Source: Eutypella sp. D-1
Lineage: Eukaryota; Ascomycota; Sordariomycetes; Xylariales; Diatrypaceae
NCBI GenBank assembly: GCA_023313575.1
Contig: JAJTTP010000006.1
Location: 434,001 to 498,000, forward strand
Direction: 5' to 3'
Length of the DNA: 64,000 nucleotides
The translations under genes were made by a program, and so were the position numbers. Of this stretch, positions 12,212-24,290 are shown piece by piece. The notes below the pieces were generated by a model, which searched no databases, was not told the origin of the DNA, and saw nothing but the letters and a program-made list of their open reading frames with translations. The stretch's first letter is position 1; every line of letters begins with the position of its first letter.

Positions 12212-14390
12212 TCATACGAAGCCGCCGTCGCCGAAAACGCCCACGCTTCCTCGCCATCCGCAACGTTCATCGCGCCCCTGGTCGCGGTCGGGGGAGAGCG
12301 GCGTGCCTCGGGGGTTCAGGCCGGTCCCTCGTGGGGTTGACGGCTGGGTCCCGTCCATCTCGCTGCTAGCTCTGCTGCTGGCGCTTTGGTTGGTCTGCAC
12401 GAGCAACAGGCTGCTTGTGCTACTTAGTCGTTTGGTGAATTCCGTAAAGCTGAGCCTTTTAACACTGTTAACAGAGTTACGCTTTTCGTGATGTCGATGC
12501 GTACTTGCTTCTCCCGAGGAAGGCATTGAAGACAATGTGAGCCTGTCTAGCGAAGGCGGCACAGGCTGTGGCTGGCTGCTCGTTCTCGGGGACATCACGG
12601 GTCGCGATTTCGAGTGGGCAGTGTGGGGTCGCATGATGGAGGATCCCTCGGCCCTGCCTGCCGATTCGTGATAGCTGAGCGAGTTTCTAGACAAGTGATG
12701 AGGCCGCGGTGCTTGCACGGAACGACGGCGGCTGGCGATAAGATCGAGCGTTTTCTGTGCCGGGTCGCCGGACTGCACGTCCCCATAGCCTAGGCCGTGG
12801 TCGAACGCATCGTAGTCACTGTCTTCATCGCCATCAAGTTCCCGGCTGGCATCTCCCTGAGCCCCATCATTCTCATCCGCCTCCCACATGCTCTTCAATG
12901 GCGGTGCCTTGACCGTCGTAGAATCTAACTCCTGCGCCCTCCGGCGCTCCTCGGCCTCCCGCATCAACGCATCAAACCTGGCAAGCGAACTGAGTTTCTC
13001 TTCACCCGGGATCTCGTTCTCAGCCCCTGGAATGTATCTCATCTGGAAAGCCCTATCCAGGATCGTTTCCCTGGGTCCGGGAGGAGAGCTGGAACTAGAT
13101 CCGAGAGGCATGTGACCCCGACCCGATACGACGCTGTCCCTCCCGACTCTGATAGGGGAGCTAAGAGTGGAAACCCTTCCTTGCGCCGATGTCCACCCTT
13201 CTATGAACTCCTCCTGGTATCCGGGCGTAGTCACGGCCGGAGAAGGGAGGTCAGTAGGATGGACGGACGTGTATTGCTGCTGCTGCTGCTGCTGCGTCGA
13301 ATAGCCCCCGGGCACTGGAGGCGCGTTATGCGAGCTGGCGTGAGAGGAGGACATGTCGCTTTCGAGGGATCGCAGACTCGGCGTTCCGGAACTGTACATG
13401 GTGCGAGGCTTCTGACTTGACCCGTACGTGCTGGACCCATAGGTTTGATTCGAGGTTTTGTGCTGCAAAGTCGACCGTTGGTGAGTATTTCCACTCGAAG
13501 ATCGGGTGAACTTGGTTGTCTCGGAGGGCGCAGGAGGGGGAAACGGGTTTATGAAAGTTGGCGACACCGGGCTCACGGGACTTATTGGATGCCTCTCCGC
13601 AAGGTTTGGCTGTATTAGACTGCGAATATAATCGGCCCAGTCTGACAAAGTGTAGGTCTGGTCTTCGCCGAGTCGAAACCAAAGGTTTATTGGTCCGGAA
13701 TCCCTCATCGTAGTCAAGCCTGCAGTCCGGCTCGATCGTCGTTTCCGTAGCTTATCGGTCGCTGGGTCGGGGGAGATCTGTATAGATAACGTCGGGAGAA
13801 CGTTGCCCTGTTTGCGGTGCGCTGTCATCTGGACCTGGCAATCGGTTATAGAGGCTATCGAGTGTTGCTGTACGGGTTCGGAGTCATCCTAAGACAGCAA
13901 AGGCGGCGGCAGAAGCAGCAGTAGTATCAGTAGAAAATCCCCTTAACATGACATGATGATCATCAGTGAGTGCTGGCTGTTGGCTTTTTTTCTTTACCTT
14001 TGTTTTATAGATCGAGAGATATGTCCCTTCTGGATCTATTTTGGGCTGTGGTTTGGGCTGTGGTTTCGAGGATCGACTATTTCCTCCATCTTTCAACCAG
14101 TTACTCCCCTCTCTTAACCGATTTCCCCCTTCCCTCATTTCCCTCATTCGCCCTGGTGACAAAACTTGGGACAGGCTGAGTCCCGACTGGTCCTTGTCTT
14201 CCTGTCGTGGATTTCCAACTACCACATATCGAGACTGAATAGACAACCAATTCGTTAGTTCGGCGCATTCGTATGTATAGCCATAGCCATAGGGTCACAT
14301 CACAAATCATGCGTAGTCCAATCTTACCTTCCAAACAGCCCTGCCGATAATCGTCCCCCGATCCGGGGGGATCATTAAATATCCTTCCAT
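12212..14390 (-). CDS. PH-domain protein with long disordered Ser/Pro-rich tail
   Basis: Three exons on the minus strand: 14390-14328, 14234-13998 and 13888-12212, all in phase 0, giving 658 residues. Introns have GTAAGA and GTAAAG donors, and the first has a CTAAC branch point with a TTCAG acceptor. Only after joining does a pleckstrin-homology fold appear: MEGYLMIPP (1-9), GRAVWK joined to SRYVVVG (16-28), a disordered insert, then YLSIYKTK joined to DDSEPVQQHSI, a central strand near PTLSIQI, and the C-terminal helix NLWFRLGED...LSDWADYIRSLIQ (168-193) with the family's conserved Trp. PH domains bind phosphoinositides or proteins at membranes. Residues 200-658 are Ser/Pro/Arg-rich with a seven-Gln run (CAG repeat near 13273-13293), suggesting heavy phosphorylation. 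I do not recognise a named orthologue. An earlier start or a C-terminal intron is possible. Confidence 0.85.
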
Positions 14391-15081
14391 CGAATCGTGC
14401 ACAGCGGCGAGTAGCCTCAGCAGCAGCAGCAGCAGCCAGACAGATTCATTAGGCGAACCAGGAAAAGATATATATATACTTATATCAGCGAAGCAGAAAT
14501 GAGGAGACACATCAATCCTCTATAATCTGAATTTCGAAAGGACAATTAAACCAATATGCCGCCCATGAGACAGGAAATTGTAGATTGCCGATCTTGCTTC
14601 GTCTTGCTGCGGGATGGAAGAGAAGAGCAGAATGGGATTGTGAGATGAGCAGATGAGAACGTAGTAATTAATTAGTGGGAGGAATGCAAGATGCAAATAA
14701 GTGAGTAAGGTCAAGGCAAGGTCAAGTCAGACAGGATGAGCGCGAGAATGAGATCCCCTCCCTTCCGAGATGTTACCGGCAAATAGTATCCAAGGGTAAG
14801 GTAACAAACAAAAGAGACCAGGGAGAAAAGAGAATAAGAGATACCAAAAATAAAATAAACCAAAAGTACGGAAGTACCTAAACAAAGACAAAAAAAAGTT
14901 AAATAAAAAAATAAAGACCCGAAGGAGAAAAGCGAGTCAGGTTGTTTGTTTAAGACGTGCACGCCGCAGAGTCCAGAATGAGACCCGGGCGGATGATAGT
15001 ATAGTTAGGTACCTGAAGGGGGGGAAAAAAGGGTTGTATAAGTAATGGTAGTGAAGTTCCGGGTTTAGGCTTGTTGGCTTC

Positions 15082-15096
15082 TTTTTTTTTTTTTTT
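15082..15096. repeat. T15 homopolymer
   Basis: An uninterrupted run of 15 T, followed closely by a (GCG)n-like stretch at about 15107-15120. Probably a slippage-prone simple tract upstream of the PH-protein gene. Confidence 0.8.
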
Positions 15097-15277
15097 AACG
15101 GACGAGCGGCGGCGGCGGCGTCTTGTCTTCGGAGGCGGCGAAAGACAATTAAAAAGAATGCCTGATAAAGAGAGCCTGGTAAAAGGTATTGAGGAAAGAG
15201 AAAAAAAAAGGAGAGTCCGACTTCCATGTATGTATTATGCTATACCTACTGCCACCTACTAGACCTGTGGTATTTGC

Positions 15278-15610
15278 ATGTAGGTACCTAGGTACCTGAC
15301 TCAAGATCCTACTCGCACTCCCCGGCCCTCTCTCTCTCTTTCAGGTACTTACCTACATATAGGTAGGTAGTATGGATATCCAGATATCTCTCTTCTCTCA
15401 CACCCTCCCTGCCTCCCGTAGGTTTGGTTGTCATTACATACATACCTTGGATACTCCGTAGGTAGGTACTTACCTGCATAGGAGGTTACCTAGGTAGTCG
15501 GGTACATGACCACCACTCAACCACTTAACCACCTGAACAGACCCGTGGATATCAATCACTAGGTACACCCGTTGATACTTAGGTAAGTATGTAATGAAAG
15601 CAGATAGGTA
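15278..15610. repeat. TACCTA/TAGGTA palindromic cluster
   Basis: Repeated palindromic words such as TAGGTACCTAGGTACCTGA at 15281-15299, CAGGTACTTACCTACATATAGG around 15343-15364, GTAGGTAGGTACTTACCTGCATAGG around 15459-15483 and GTTACCTAGGTAG around 15485-15497. A CT microsatellite interrupts it at about 15328-15342. It lies ~0.9 kb upstream of the PH-protein gene. Confidence 0.6.
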
Positions 15611-18600
15611 GGATTTTGAAGGGGCCCCAAACGGTGAAATGAATAGCGGGACACACGCCTGAGATGGGCCAGGATGGGCTGGTATGGTGGGGACTGTGAC
15701 CCGCTGCTCGCTGCTGTAACCCACACGCTATCCAGGCTTACCCAGGCCCCCATCCAGGGCGGTCCCCTGTATTCGCCAAACTAGCATCGTTCAGATCCGC
15801 TAAACTGAGTCTAGCAGTATTCCATCTGTTGTTCCATGCGAGGTACCTGTGCTGTGGGTGTGTTTTATGTATGAGATGCATACACAATATTTGTGGGCTG
15901 CATGTACTACCCATATGTACCTAGGTACGTAGTACTATAAGTCGCCAAGCTAAAAACTAAACGTACCTGGGCTAGACTACACCAGAACTACATACTAATA
16001 AACTGTAAACAGGGGCACGGCACCAAAATGTTCACGGGTGTCTCTCGATGCGTTGATATATTTGATGATTCGGGTCATCTGAAGCTTTACCTACTACTAC
16101 CTACATGGCATTATTATCTGATTTTACGTTTTGCTCTCTGGGTAAGCACCTGAGCAGACTAGTTAAAGCTAAGTGAAGTCAGTTGACAGGGACTTTTGCA
16201 GCGTGGGTTAGTGGACTGATAGTTAGATGTAAGTATATATATATATACACATACATGTAACTATGCATATCTTCGAATATTCTTGTCTTTTGTTCGGAAT
16301 CCGTAGACATGATTACAGGATGCCTTGGATTGTCTGCCTACATAGAGGCTAGATAGTAGTTATAAATAAGCAGATCTAAACTATGTAGAAAGATAGTGGT
16401 TGTTAGCCCAGTCTCTGAGATCCTTCGCTCAGGGCCGTGTGTTAGGATCCGCAAGATGCCAACAACACGTGTAGGAAGTCCAGTATCTGTATCTGCTTGC
16501 GCGCGTCTTCGGATTTTTGGTTGGCATGTGGTCGTGTAAGTTGTCACTGAATGAAGAGATATGTTACAAGTTCCAGTTGGCTGGTTGGCTTCTCTACGTA
16601 ACCTAAAGAAAGAGATATCCGGTCCCTTGGGAATTGGAAAAGTGCATGGCCCGAGCCTTCAAATTTACCTTACCCTCATGTATATAACTACCCCTACCCC
16701 TACACATTATACCAGTCTACTTATATCCCCTTGGGGTTAACGAGGGGTTCTGGGGCTCTTGAGGAACGTTAGACAAAGACAGTTTCAGAAGAGGGAAACG
16801 AGGTTTGATGTGCAACAAACAAACGAACAAATCCTGGTGAAGTCGTCGTAATACCCAACAGCTCTCGCTCGACAGCTACCTATCTTCTAATACCTACTAC
16901 GAAGTATCATATACGCAGACACGATACTAAACTTGCCGTCATGGGTACTTCCTTCTCTCCCTCTCTTCCTTTCCGTTCTTGTCCGAAGTCCGAGATTCTC
17001 CAAAAGGTCCGAGCATCGTCGTTAGTTTAGCGTCTACTTTAGTCCCGACCCTACTCAATATGACAGGCCCCGTTTGGCTGGAACTCACGACGACAACCAC
17101 AGTAACCACGTATTCGTACGCTACGTAGGCCTTGGACTAGAGGTGAAAACAGTGTGGTTGAAGGGTTGAGATCGTGCTACATATGTACAGTAGTCTGCAG
17201 CTCGTCATATTTTAGCGCAATACCTAAGGCGATGGTCAAACCGTCACAGACCCTGTAGCTTCCTCGTGCGCCGCCGTCGCCGCCTCCCTCCGCCGCCGTC
17301 GACGCCGTGGTGCTCACTACCCTCGAATCTCCTCGTGAATCCGCCCGCCAACCCACGTGCTAGAGGTTTGACTGACAGGAGAGCTAACCAATGGACTATC
17401 ACCATCACCTGGCCGTTAGACACGACGATCAGAGGAAAACCCGGGTGCCTGCTGTCTGGTGGCGCTGTGGCTGTCGGTGCCGGCTCCAGAGCCTACTTTA
17501 CGCTGGCCGGAGGATCCGACTCCCGACGGTGGCAATATCAAAGGAGAGGTCGCATGGAGATGTGACCCGTGGAGCGGCGCGATAGTGCGAGCGTGCGATC
17601 GTCACGTTTTAGCACGACATCATGACAGTTGACTGAGCGCCATGGTGCAATCTGACTTACATCTCACACATATGTATCCGCTTTCTATCCCATTTCGCGG
17701 GATCAGTTGACCTTCGATCAGCAAGGGCGCGGCTTTGAACACTTCTTTCCGAGTTCACATATCCCCTTCCCCACGACGACCTTGGTAATCAATGCAAGGT
17801 ACATCTGCCAAGTCTAAAATGCGTCACGCGGCCATAAGCCATGTGTTTTACATGCGCCTTAGCCAGCGCATGCCTTAATGGCTAGTCTTTGCTAGTAGTA
17901 GTGATAGTATGGTAAGAGAGAGATGGTAACTGTAGCCGACACATCTGACACATGGCACGGGAGCCCATATGAAAAGACCCCTCGCTAACGGGTTGCCTAG
18001 GCATGATGGGGAGAGACTGTCACACCAAGATTACCTCACTGGGCCCCTCGATGGCTCTTGCAAGACCGGGAGTTCGACGATCGCGAGATCTCCAGGTCCG
18101 CCGGACCCAGAGTCTAGTTCATGCTCGGTCTCTTCTTAGCCCCAGCGACTAACCGGCCTTGTCAAACTTGCCTCTCTGCTAGTATAGTTGATTACTTATC
18201 CGAAGTTACCTGTAACTAAATAGGCCGAGTTTAAATTGTTACCGAGTAATGCCAACCTATTACTGGCGGATATACGGATAAAGGCCGACACGGTATGAAC
18301 TAAGTTCAATGGTATCAAGTAAGTAACTGGCCGAACAAACTGCCAGCAGGAAATATGTGAGATCACATTGCAGCGATTGGCAGTTTTGAGAGGGGGAAGG
18401 GGGGGCGTTCTTGGTAGAGATGTCTTAGTAGATCTCTTAAACTGTCCATGAGATCTGCAAGATCTTGGTGTGTGGACTAATGCATTGCGCGTATCAAAGC
18501 ATAGAACTGTAATAAGATATCAAGGAAGTCATATCTGACCACTCGGTAGAAACTCTTCCGTGCAGAAGGGGGGAGGGGACTGCTCTTGGTAAGGACAGCC

Positions 18601-21600
18601 GGCATATCGGACGTCGTAAGAATATCGAATTACCTAAGATGTCTTTGGCTATCTCATGTTGGAAAACCCAACGTACTGCGCCCAGGCATATTCGGGAGAA
18701 AAGATACAGACAACTCCTTTTCCCCGGTTATGCTGTGTTGGTTGCACTGCATGAGGGCAACCCCTCTGGGCGTTTTGTGGCGTACCTAACTTCAATGATC
18801 GTTGGGCAGGTACCAAACTTGGTGGCCGGTGGTCCATGTACTACTCATCATCATCCAGCATCTCATTCCTACCTGTACGATTAGTCCCTGGTTTCCTGGT
18901 GAGATGTGATATTAGACGATGCTCCATGCAGTCTCAGATCACGAAGACATCCTCACGTGGAACTCGTAACTAGGTAAGACACTTCCTGGACGGAACAGAC
19001 GGGTTACAGTCAATATGATAGAGTATCCGCCAACAAGCCCTCAGGTGATCCTTTCTCCACGTAGCTAGATACGTAGATGTCTGAACCTCATATCATAATT
19101 CAGACAAGACAATCTCTCTTATTAGCCTGGTTACTTCGGGCACAAGGTTCGTATTCTCTTCTCTGCCGATGGGCCTCGTTGATAAGTTTCGTGAGAACGT
19201 CCCCTCGGCAGCGCTTTACTAATATGAATGAAGCAGCCAACCCAGCTCTTGGCGGCCGACTTCTCAGTCCCCTATCTCACCGCTCGAGGAAGTGTGTGCC
19301 CTTCCCGCTGTGCCCGTCGCTACATTGATACATGTTGTATTTATCTACAGGTCTAGAGGTCGAAATTTTAATTGTCTGCACCGCAGCTTCATCGATCGCA
19401 CGCCTTAATGCTGTGCATACCGTGGGTAGGGTAGGTAGGGCACTGAAGTCGGCAAGTGCGCGCGCAGCGCCGTCTAGTAATCAGCAATTGTCTGCAGGTT
19501 CGCTTTCATTATATGTCTTCGATTTGTCACTCCCACCCCGCCCCTCTTCCAGCCGCACGAAACTCGACTGACAATATATGTACTTAAATAATAGGTTAGG
19601 GAATCCGAGCTGGTGCCCAGACTAGAAGACGTTGTCGACCGCTTGAGTGGCAACTTTTCAAAAAGTTTTTTTTTTCTTTTCTGTCTGTGTCTCTCCTCAT
19701 CTTCTTTTCTCCTTCCACTTCCTTCCCCATCCTGCCATTCTTGGTCTCCTGCAGGAGGAGCATGCGGGCGAGGAACCTAGCACGAACTAACGTTTGTTCT
19801 AGAATGTTGCATCCGTTCGACAGGAAAAAAAAATTACAGCCGCAACCATTCAGGGGACCACTCGGGCAAGCCACGCTGCGCTCCATTCGTTGCTCTCGTT
19901 CTCATTACGTTTTGCAAGCCGTAAAAAAAGTAAAAACCAACGCGCGCAATCAGCGAGTGCATATAACAACCTAACTATCTACCTAGATTACAACCACGGC
20001 CAATGCACACATACGATAGACGAGTCGCTAGTAACATGCTGGGCATACATTTCATTTTCGCGCCAGCCACGTGTCGAGCTCACACGTGCCTGGTGAGGTA
20101 GATAGGCAGACAAGCTGGGCTGTCGAGTTCTCAAATTGGTTGCGTACTCGGATCTTCCCCTGTTGGATCTGGGTATGTACATGTCAAGCGAATGTGACTC
20201 CTGAGAAGGTCGTATAGGAAAGCGGAACCCGTTGTATCCATCGGGATTACTCTTCCACATTCGAGTCTCCAGCAGTACGGCTCATGCCCCATAGGGTGGT
20301 GTATAAGATGCAGCGCGGAGCATGATGGGCACCGTGGTTTTTTTGCGGCTCGCAGTTGGTACCCGATCTGTCTAACTATGTACAAATCTACTTATACATC
20401 ACGGTGTTGCAACTCCGGGATCGGTAGTTGGGAGCAAAGGCGGCCAGTTAAAATCAGCCTTGCAGCGTATGCTTGCCGTATCCTTAGGGAGAGCTGGCGA
20501 TCATATCCCTTCCGGACAGTGCCCTAGAACAACTGGCTAATACGGAGGAAGCCAATCGTCAGACATCGCGTCCTATCACCCTGGCGGAGCGATACCGACC
20601 TATTCCTTGCATCAGTAGTATCATCATCCTGTAGCGACCCTCTTGGTTCTGCGTACACCGCCTTCGCGGACAGTGCTACCGGGCTCTGCACCAAGCGACG
20701 GGCCGTGGGGATGTACGACCGTCGCTTGATGCAGTGATCCCGGGAGGGCGCGGGCCCAGGGAGGGTCCAGAGGAGGATCAACCCAGCGACCAGCCCGGGA
20801 ACCGAGAGCTGGCTGCATTAGTTGAAATGACAGTTTGACAGTCCCAAGGGTGAGAAAAATGAGAGGGGAATGAACAACAGCGACAAGTCAACGACCAAAC
20901 GGCGACCTGGTGACGGTAACAATTTTGGCCTACGTCTTGTGGCGTTCATCTACTAGTTACTACCATAAGAAACCCCAGTTCACCTTTGCGTAGCGGGCCT
21001 TTCCCGAGACCCTGGACTCCACCGTTGATGTTAAAGGGGCCACACCGTTCGTCGATGGAGTAAGGGAGGCAGGGGCCCTCTCCACCCCCTTTCTCCATTT
21101 CAGGTTCGTGATGCTACATACTACATTAACTACCAACAATGTGTGCCGGTGGGCACTGATTGATTCGTCATCGTGAGATGCGCGCCTTCTATCGTGATTT
21201 CCAGACGTGTTCTCCCAAGTGTTCTGGAAGAACGCGCAAGCGCGGCGCCGCCTTACTTTTCTTCTTAAATCCTTTCGGGTGGACCGCCTTGCACACGGAA
21301 CCCACTCCATGGGGGTGGTAAGAAGAGGGAGAGAAAAAAAGGAGCAACTACCACCTAAGATAGCCAGTGCTCATAGCACGGGATCGCCGGGTGTCCGTGT
21401 GCGCCGTTTAGTTGACAGGCGGTCGCGCGAGCACGGATGTAAACTTTAATTATAATCCCCGAATCTGGAGCCCCGGTCCCGGTTTCACTATTGTATACCA
21501 TAATATACATAACTATGTATTGTGTATGTGTAGTGTAATATGGGAATGTCACGAATTATTCCCGTATCTTCTCCCGAAACCCCCCTGCCTTGAGCTTCTT

Positions 21601-22034
21601 GGCCTCCTGGATGCTTCCATCCGCTTCACCGACATCGCACACCACGCTCCGGGCTGGTTGGCTTTGCTTCTGCTTCACCGCGCCTGCATATGTATGCATA
21701 TGGATGTGGCTACCTATCCAGTGAAATCTCGATTGGTTGGGATCTCGGGACCGGATCTGAGTCGCCGTTGTCCTGTTGCACGGTCTTCTCCGTACGCGCA
21801 CTACAGGCTGTCTACAACGCCAAGGACCGACATCTCTGTCTTCCTTGCTTTCCCTTCTTGACATACGTAGTTATCTACGTCTGCAGTTATGGATCAGGGT
21901 TTGTCTCTATTAGGGGATAGGACGAATACGATGGTTTCCCTTCGGTTACATACGTAACAGCAGGACGTGCGATGTATTCATGGTGTTTTTATTTGTTTTA
22001 TTTCCAAGTGCATGGATTTGCAGGACTGTCGGGA

Positions 22035-22049
22035 GGGGGGGGGGGGGGG
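22035..22049. repeat. G15 homopolymer
   Basis: Fifteen consecutive G preceded by GGGA. Such tracts can form quadruplex DNA and are prone to length error in assembly. No gene overlaps it. Confidence 0.85.
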
Positions 22050-23284
22050 TTTCCCTTTCGCAGACTAGAACCAGATAGCTACCGGCAGCGTAATAAGTAG
22101 ACTCGATAGCCTTAGTAAGGAATAGGTATGATTATTCTTCCATTCTCGCACGACCTAGATCTAGAACAAAAAGCAAAGGAGAAAAAACCCTTGTCTTATT
22201 AATATATAATTATCTGTAAATGGCTAGCCGGTTTGGCCTAGGGTGCTGTGTTCATTATACACCACACATGCTCACGAGGCAGTGTCCATGCTGTACAATA
22301 TAACATTCTTTCCCGTGTATCGGGCAAACTTCACCCACAGCGTCCGTCGACGTCGCCGCGGCAGCAGCAACAAAGCATCACAGTTAGGCCGGTGGCTCTT
22401 CTCCAATATACTCTCCGGCCGGATCGACAAGCCCCCTCGCAGATCCGGGAGAAAGCGATGTGACGTTGATCCACAGGTTCTAGAGTCAATATGTAAGAAT
22501 GGTGTTCTAGGGCCGTAAATGCAAAACCTGGACTGGGTATGTACTACTGCACGTGTATATAGCGAATCCATGTGCCCAGCCAACCCCAGCGCGTTTACTT
22601 TTTAACGATGAACTCTCTGGCGGACCGCTTGGTGATGCTAACGACGTTGATGAAGCTCGTTGCTCCTCTGAAATCCGGCGATGCCGTAAGTCTCTTATGA
22701 GACTACTAGCGTTCTAAGCTGCTTGACGTATGCTTGATTAGTATATAAAGTAAGCTGTCGACTTTGACCATCTTGTCATCAAATACAGGTGCGCTGAAGC
22801 GAGTTAAAATTAGGCACCGCTCCATCAGCGTATGTCATAGACGTAGGCTGTCAAGCACAGATATTTTGCCCGCGAACGAGATACCGCCTGGTAGCTATAA
22901 AACACCTATGTTGAGCGAGATGGCGGTGACAAAAAGCCCATGCTCAGCCTGGGCAGCCGGTCAGTCAGCCACCCACACACGCACATACTCATCTAAACGC
23001 CCGATAGTAGTAATACAGGCAGTCGAGCGGTGATCTAAGACAGATAACGAGCAGGTTGGGCATGTGACGCAAGACATCAAACTCTCCGGCCAGATTACTA
23101 CGGCCAGCATCGCATGGATGCAGACATACGGTCATTGCATCTGATCACAACACAAATAACCTTGAATTATTCTATTCGGTTGGGGCAAAAGCCTTCGGGT
23201 AACGGGAGCTGCAGCCGCAGCCGCTGCCGCTGCCACCAAGCTGCCAGGAACATCGGAAAGGGAAGAAGAAAAAAGAAAGAAAGC

Positions 23285-23300
23285 AAAAAAAAAAAAAAAA
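23285..23300. repeat. A16 homopolymer in an A-rich stretch
   Basis: Sixteen A inside a longer AAGAAA-rich stretch (about 23255-23310). No coding frame uses it convincingly. Confidence 0.8.
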
Positions 23301-23460
23301 GACCAGAAAGGCAATCGCGAATCTGGAAAAAAACATACGGTTCCTGCATATGGGGAAGGAGGGTCTTCTCGATAGTCTCCGGACCGTCCCGCATGGCTAA
23401 CTTTAGATCCCCTTGTCATCTGGCCAGACACCTACCTATAGCGGCATCGGGTCTGTGATG

Positions 23461-23483
23461 GCTGGCTGGCTGGCTGGCTGGCT
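23461..23483. repeat. (GCTG)n tetranucleotide microsatellite
   Basis: Five full GCTG units plus GCT in perfect tandem array. Confidence 0.85.
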
Positions 23484-24001
23484 AACCGGGGTGGGGTTGT
23501 TGAACCACCCGGGTCTCACATCCCGGGCCATTTCTTTTGACGCCTTTCCTCTCATCTACGCACGCGGCTATCTATGAGGGCCGTAGCCATGCAGACCGAG
23601 ACAGTGAGGCACACAGGTGTAGGTGCCGTGGATACCCGACTTGTCGGCCATCTTCAAGTATGAAGCCTAAGACCTCGAGTGTTACCTAAGTAATTGCCTC
23701 CTCCTTGGTTGGTTGGTTGGTTTTGCGTGTTGTGGTTCCACGATGGCACCAAATCAGCCTGGCCCCTCACTCCCCGGTGTGGAGGTTGCATCCTCTCTCC
23801 ACCATCCCCTCCATCTTGCGGGGAGGGGTCTTGAAGGGATAGGATCGAGTGTGGCCCATGATAGGCCCATCCCATGTAGGTCCAGCCACAGGGCAGGTGA
23901 GAAGTCAAAGCATATGCTGATGATGGTCTGGAGTTATACGAGTCGGTTCCACGTCGGCCGGTATAGTATGGGCGAAGGGGAGCTTGGCGGCGCTGGTCTA
24001 G

Positions 24002-24017
24002 ATATATATATATATAT
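24002..24017. repeat. (AT)8 microsatellite
   Basis: Perfect AT dinucleotide array, eight units, flanked by G and C so that the whole stretch is a perfect palindrome. Confidence 0.8.
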
Positions 24018-24242
24018 CAAGGCCGGAACGGGTGATTGGGTGAAGCTTTTGGAGACCAGACCGGCGTTTTTCCCCCAAAGCCGTACAGAGTGGACAGAGG
24101 GGCTGGGAAATTCCGGAGGCACTAGCCGTGCCAGACCCGTCGTCGTATCGTATGATGCGGCGCTGATGGTGCGGTTAATTTGACTCACTCAAGAAACGTG
24201 CTAGGAAGTGGAATTAAACCTGTTTGTCGGTCGGTCTGGGAT

Positions 24243-24290
24243 GTGTGTGTGTATATATACATTCATATGACTAAGTATATACACACACAC
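24243..24290. repeat. Inverted repeat of TG/AT and AT/AC microsatellites
   Basis: The left arm is (GT)5 followed by ATATATAC at 24243-24260. The right arm is GTATATACACACACAC at 24275-24290. They are reverse complements apart from one extra AT unit on the left, with a 14-base loop. The DNA could extrude as a cruciform. No gene is adjacent. Confidence 0.7.

Noticed and set aside
17266..17565. 99-codon plus-strand frame rich in Arg, Pro and Gly
   Set aside because: Non-ATG start and no linkage to neighbouring exon-like scraps. Likely chance in GC-rich DNA.
21412..21861. 149-codon plus-strand frame in the large gap
   Set aside because: It does not start with ATG, has erratic composition (Cys, His, Pro) and shows no splice context or motif.
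22599..22698. 33-codon minus-strand frame ending FINVVSITKRSAREFIVKK, and an overlapping 30-codon plus-strand ATG frame with a GTAAGT after it
   Set aside because: Both are too short to support. No upstream or downstream exon could be joined in phase.
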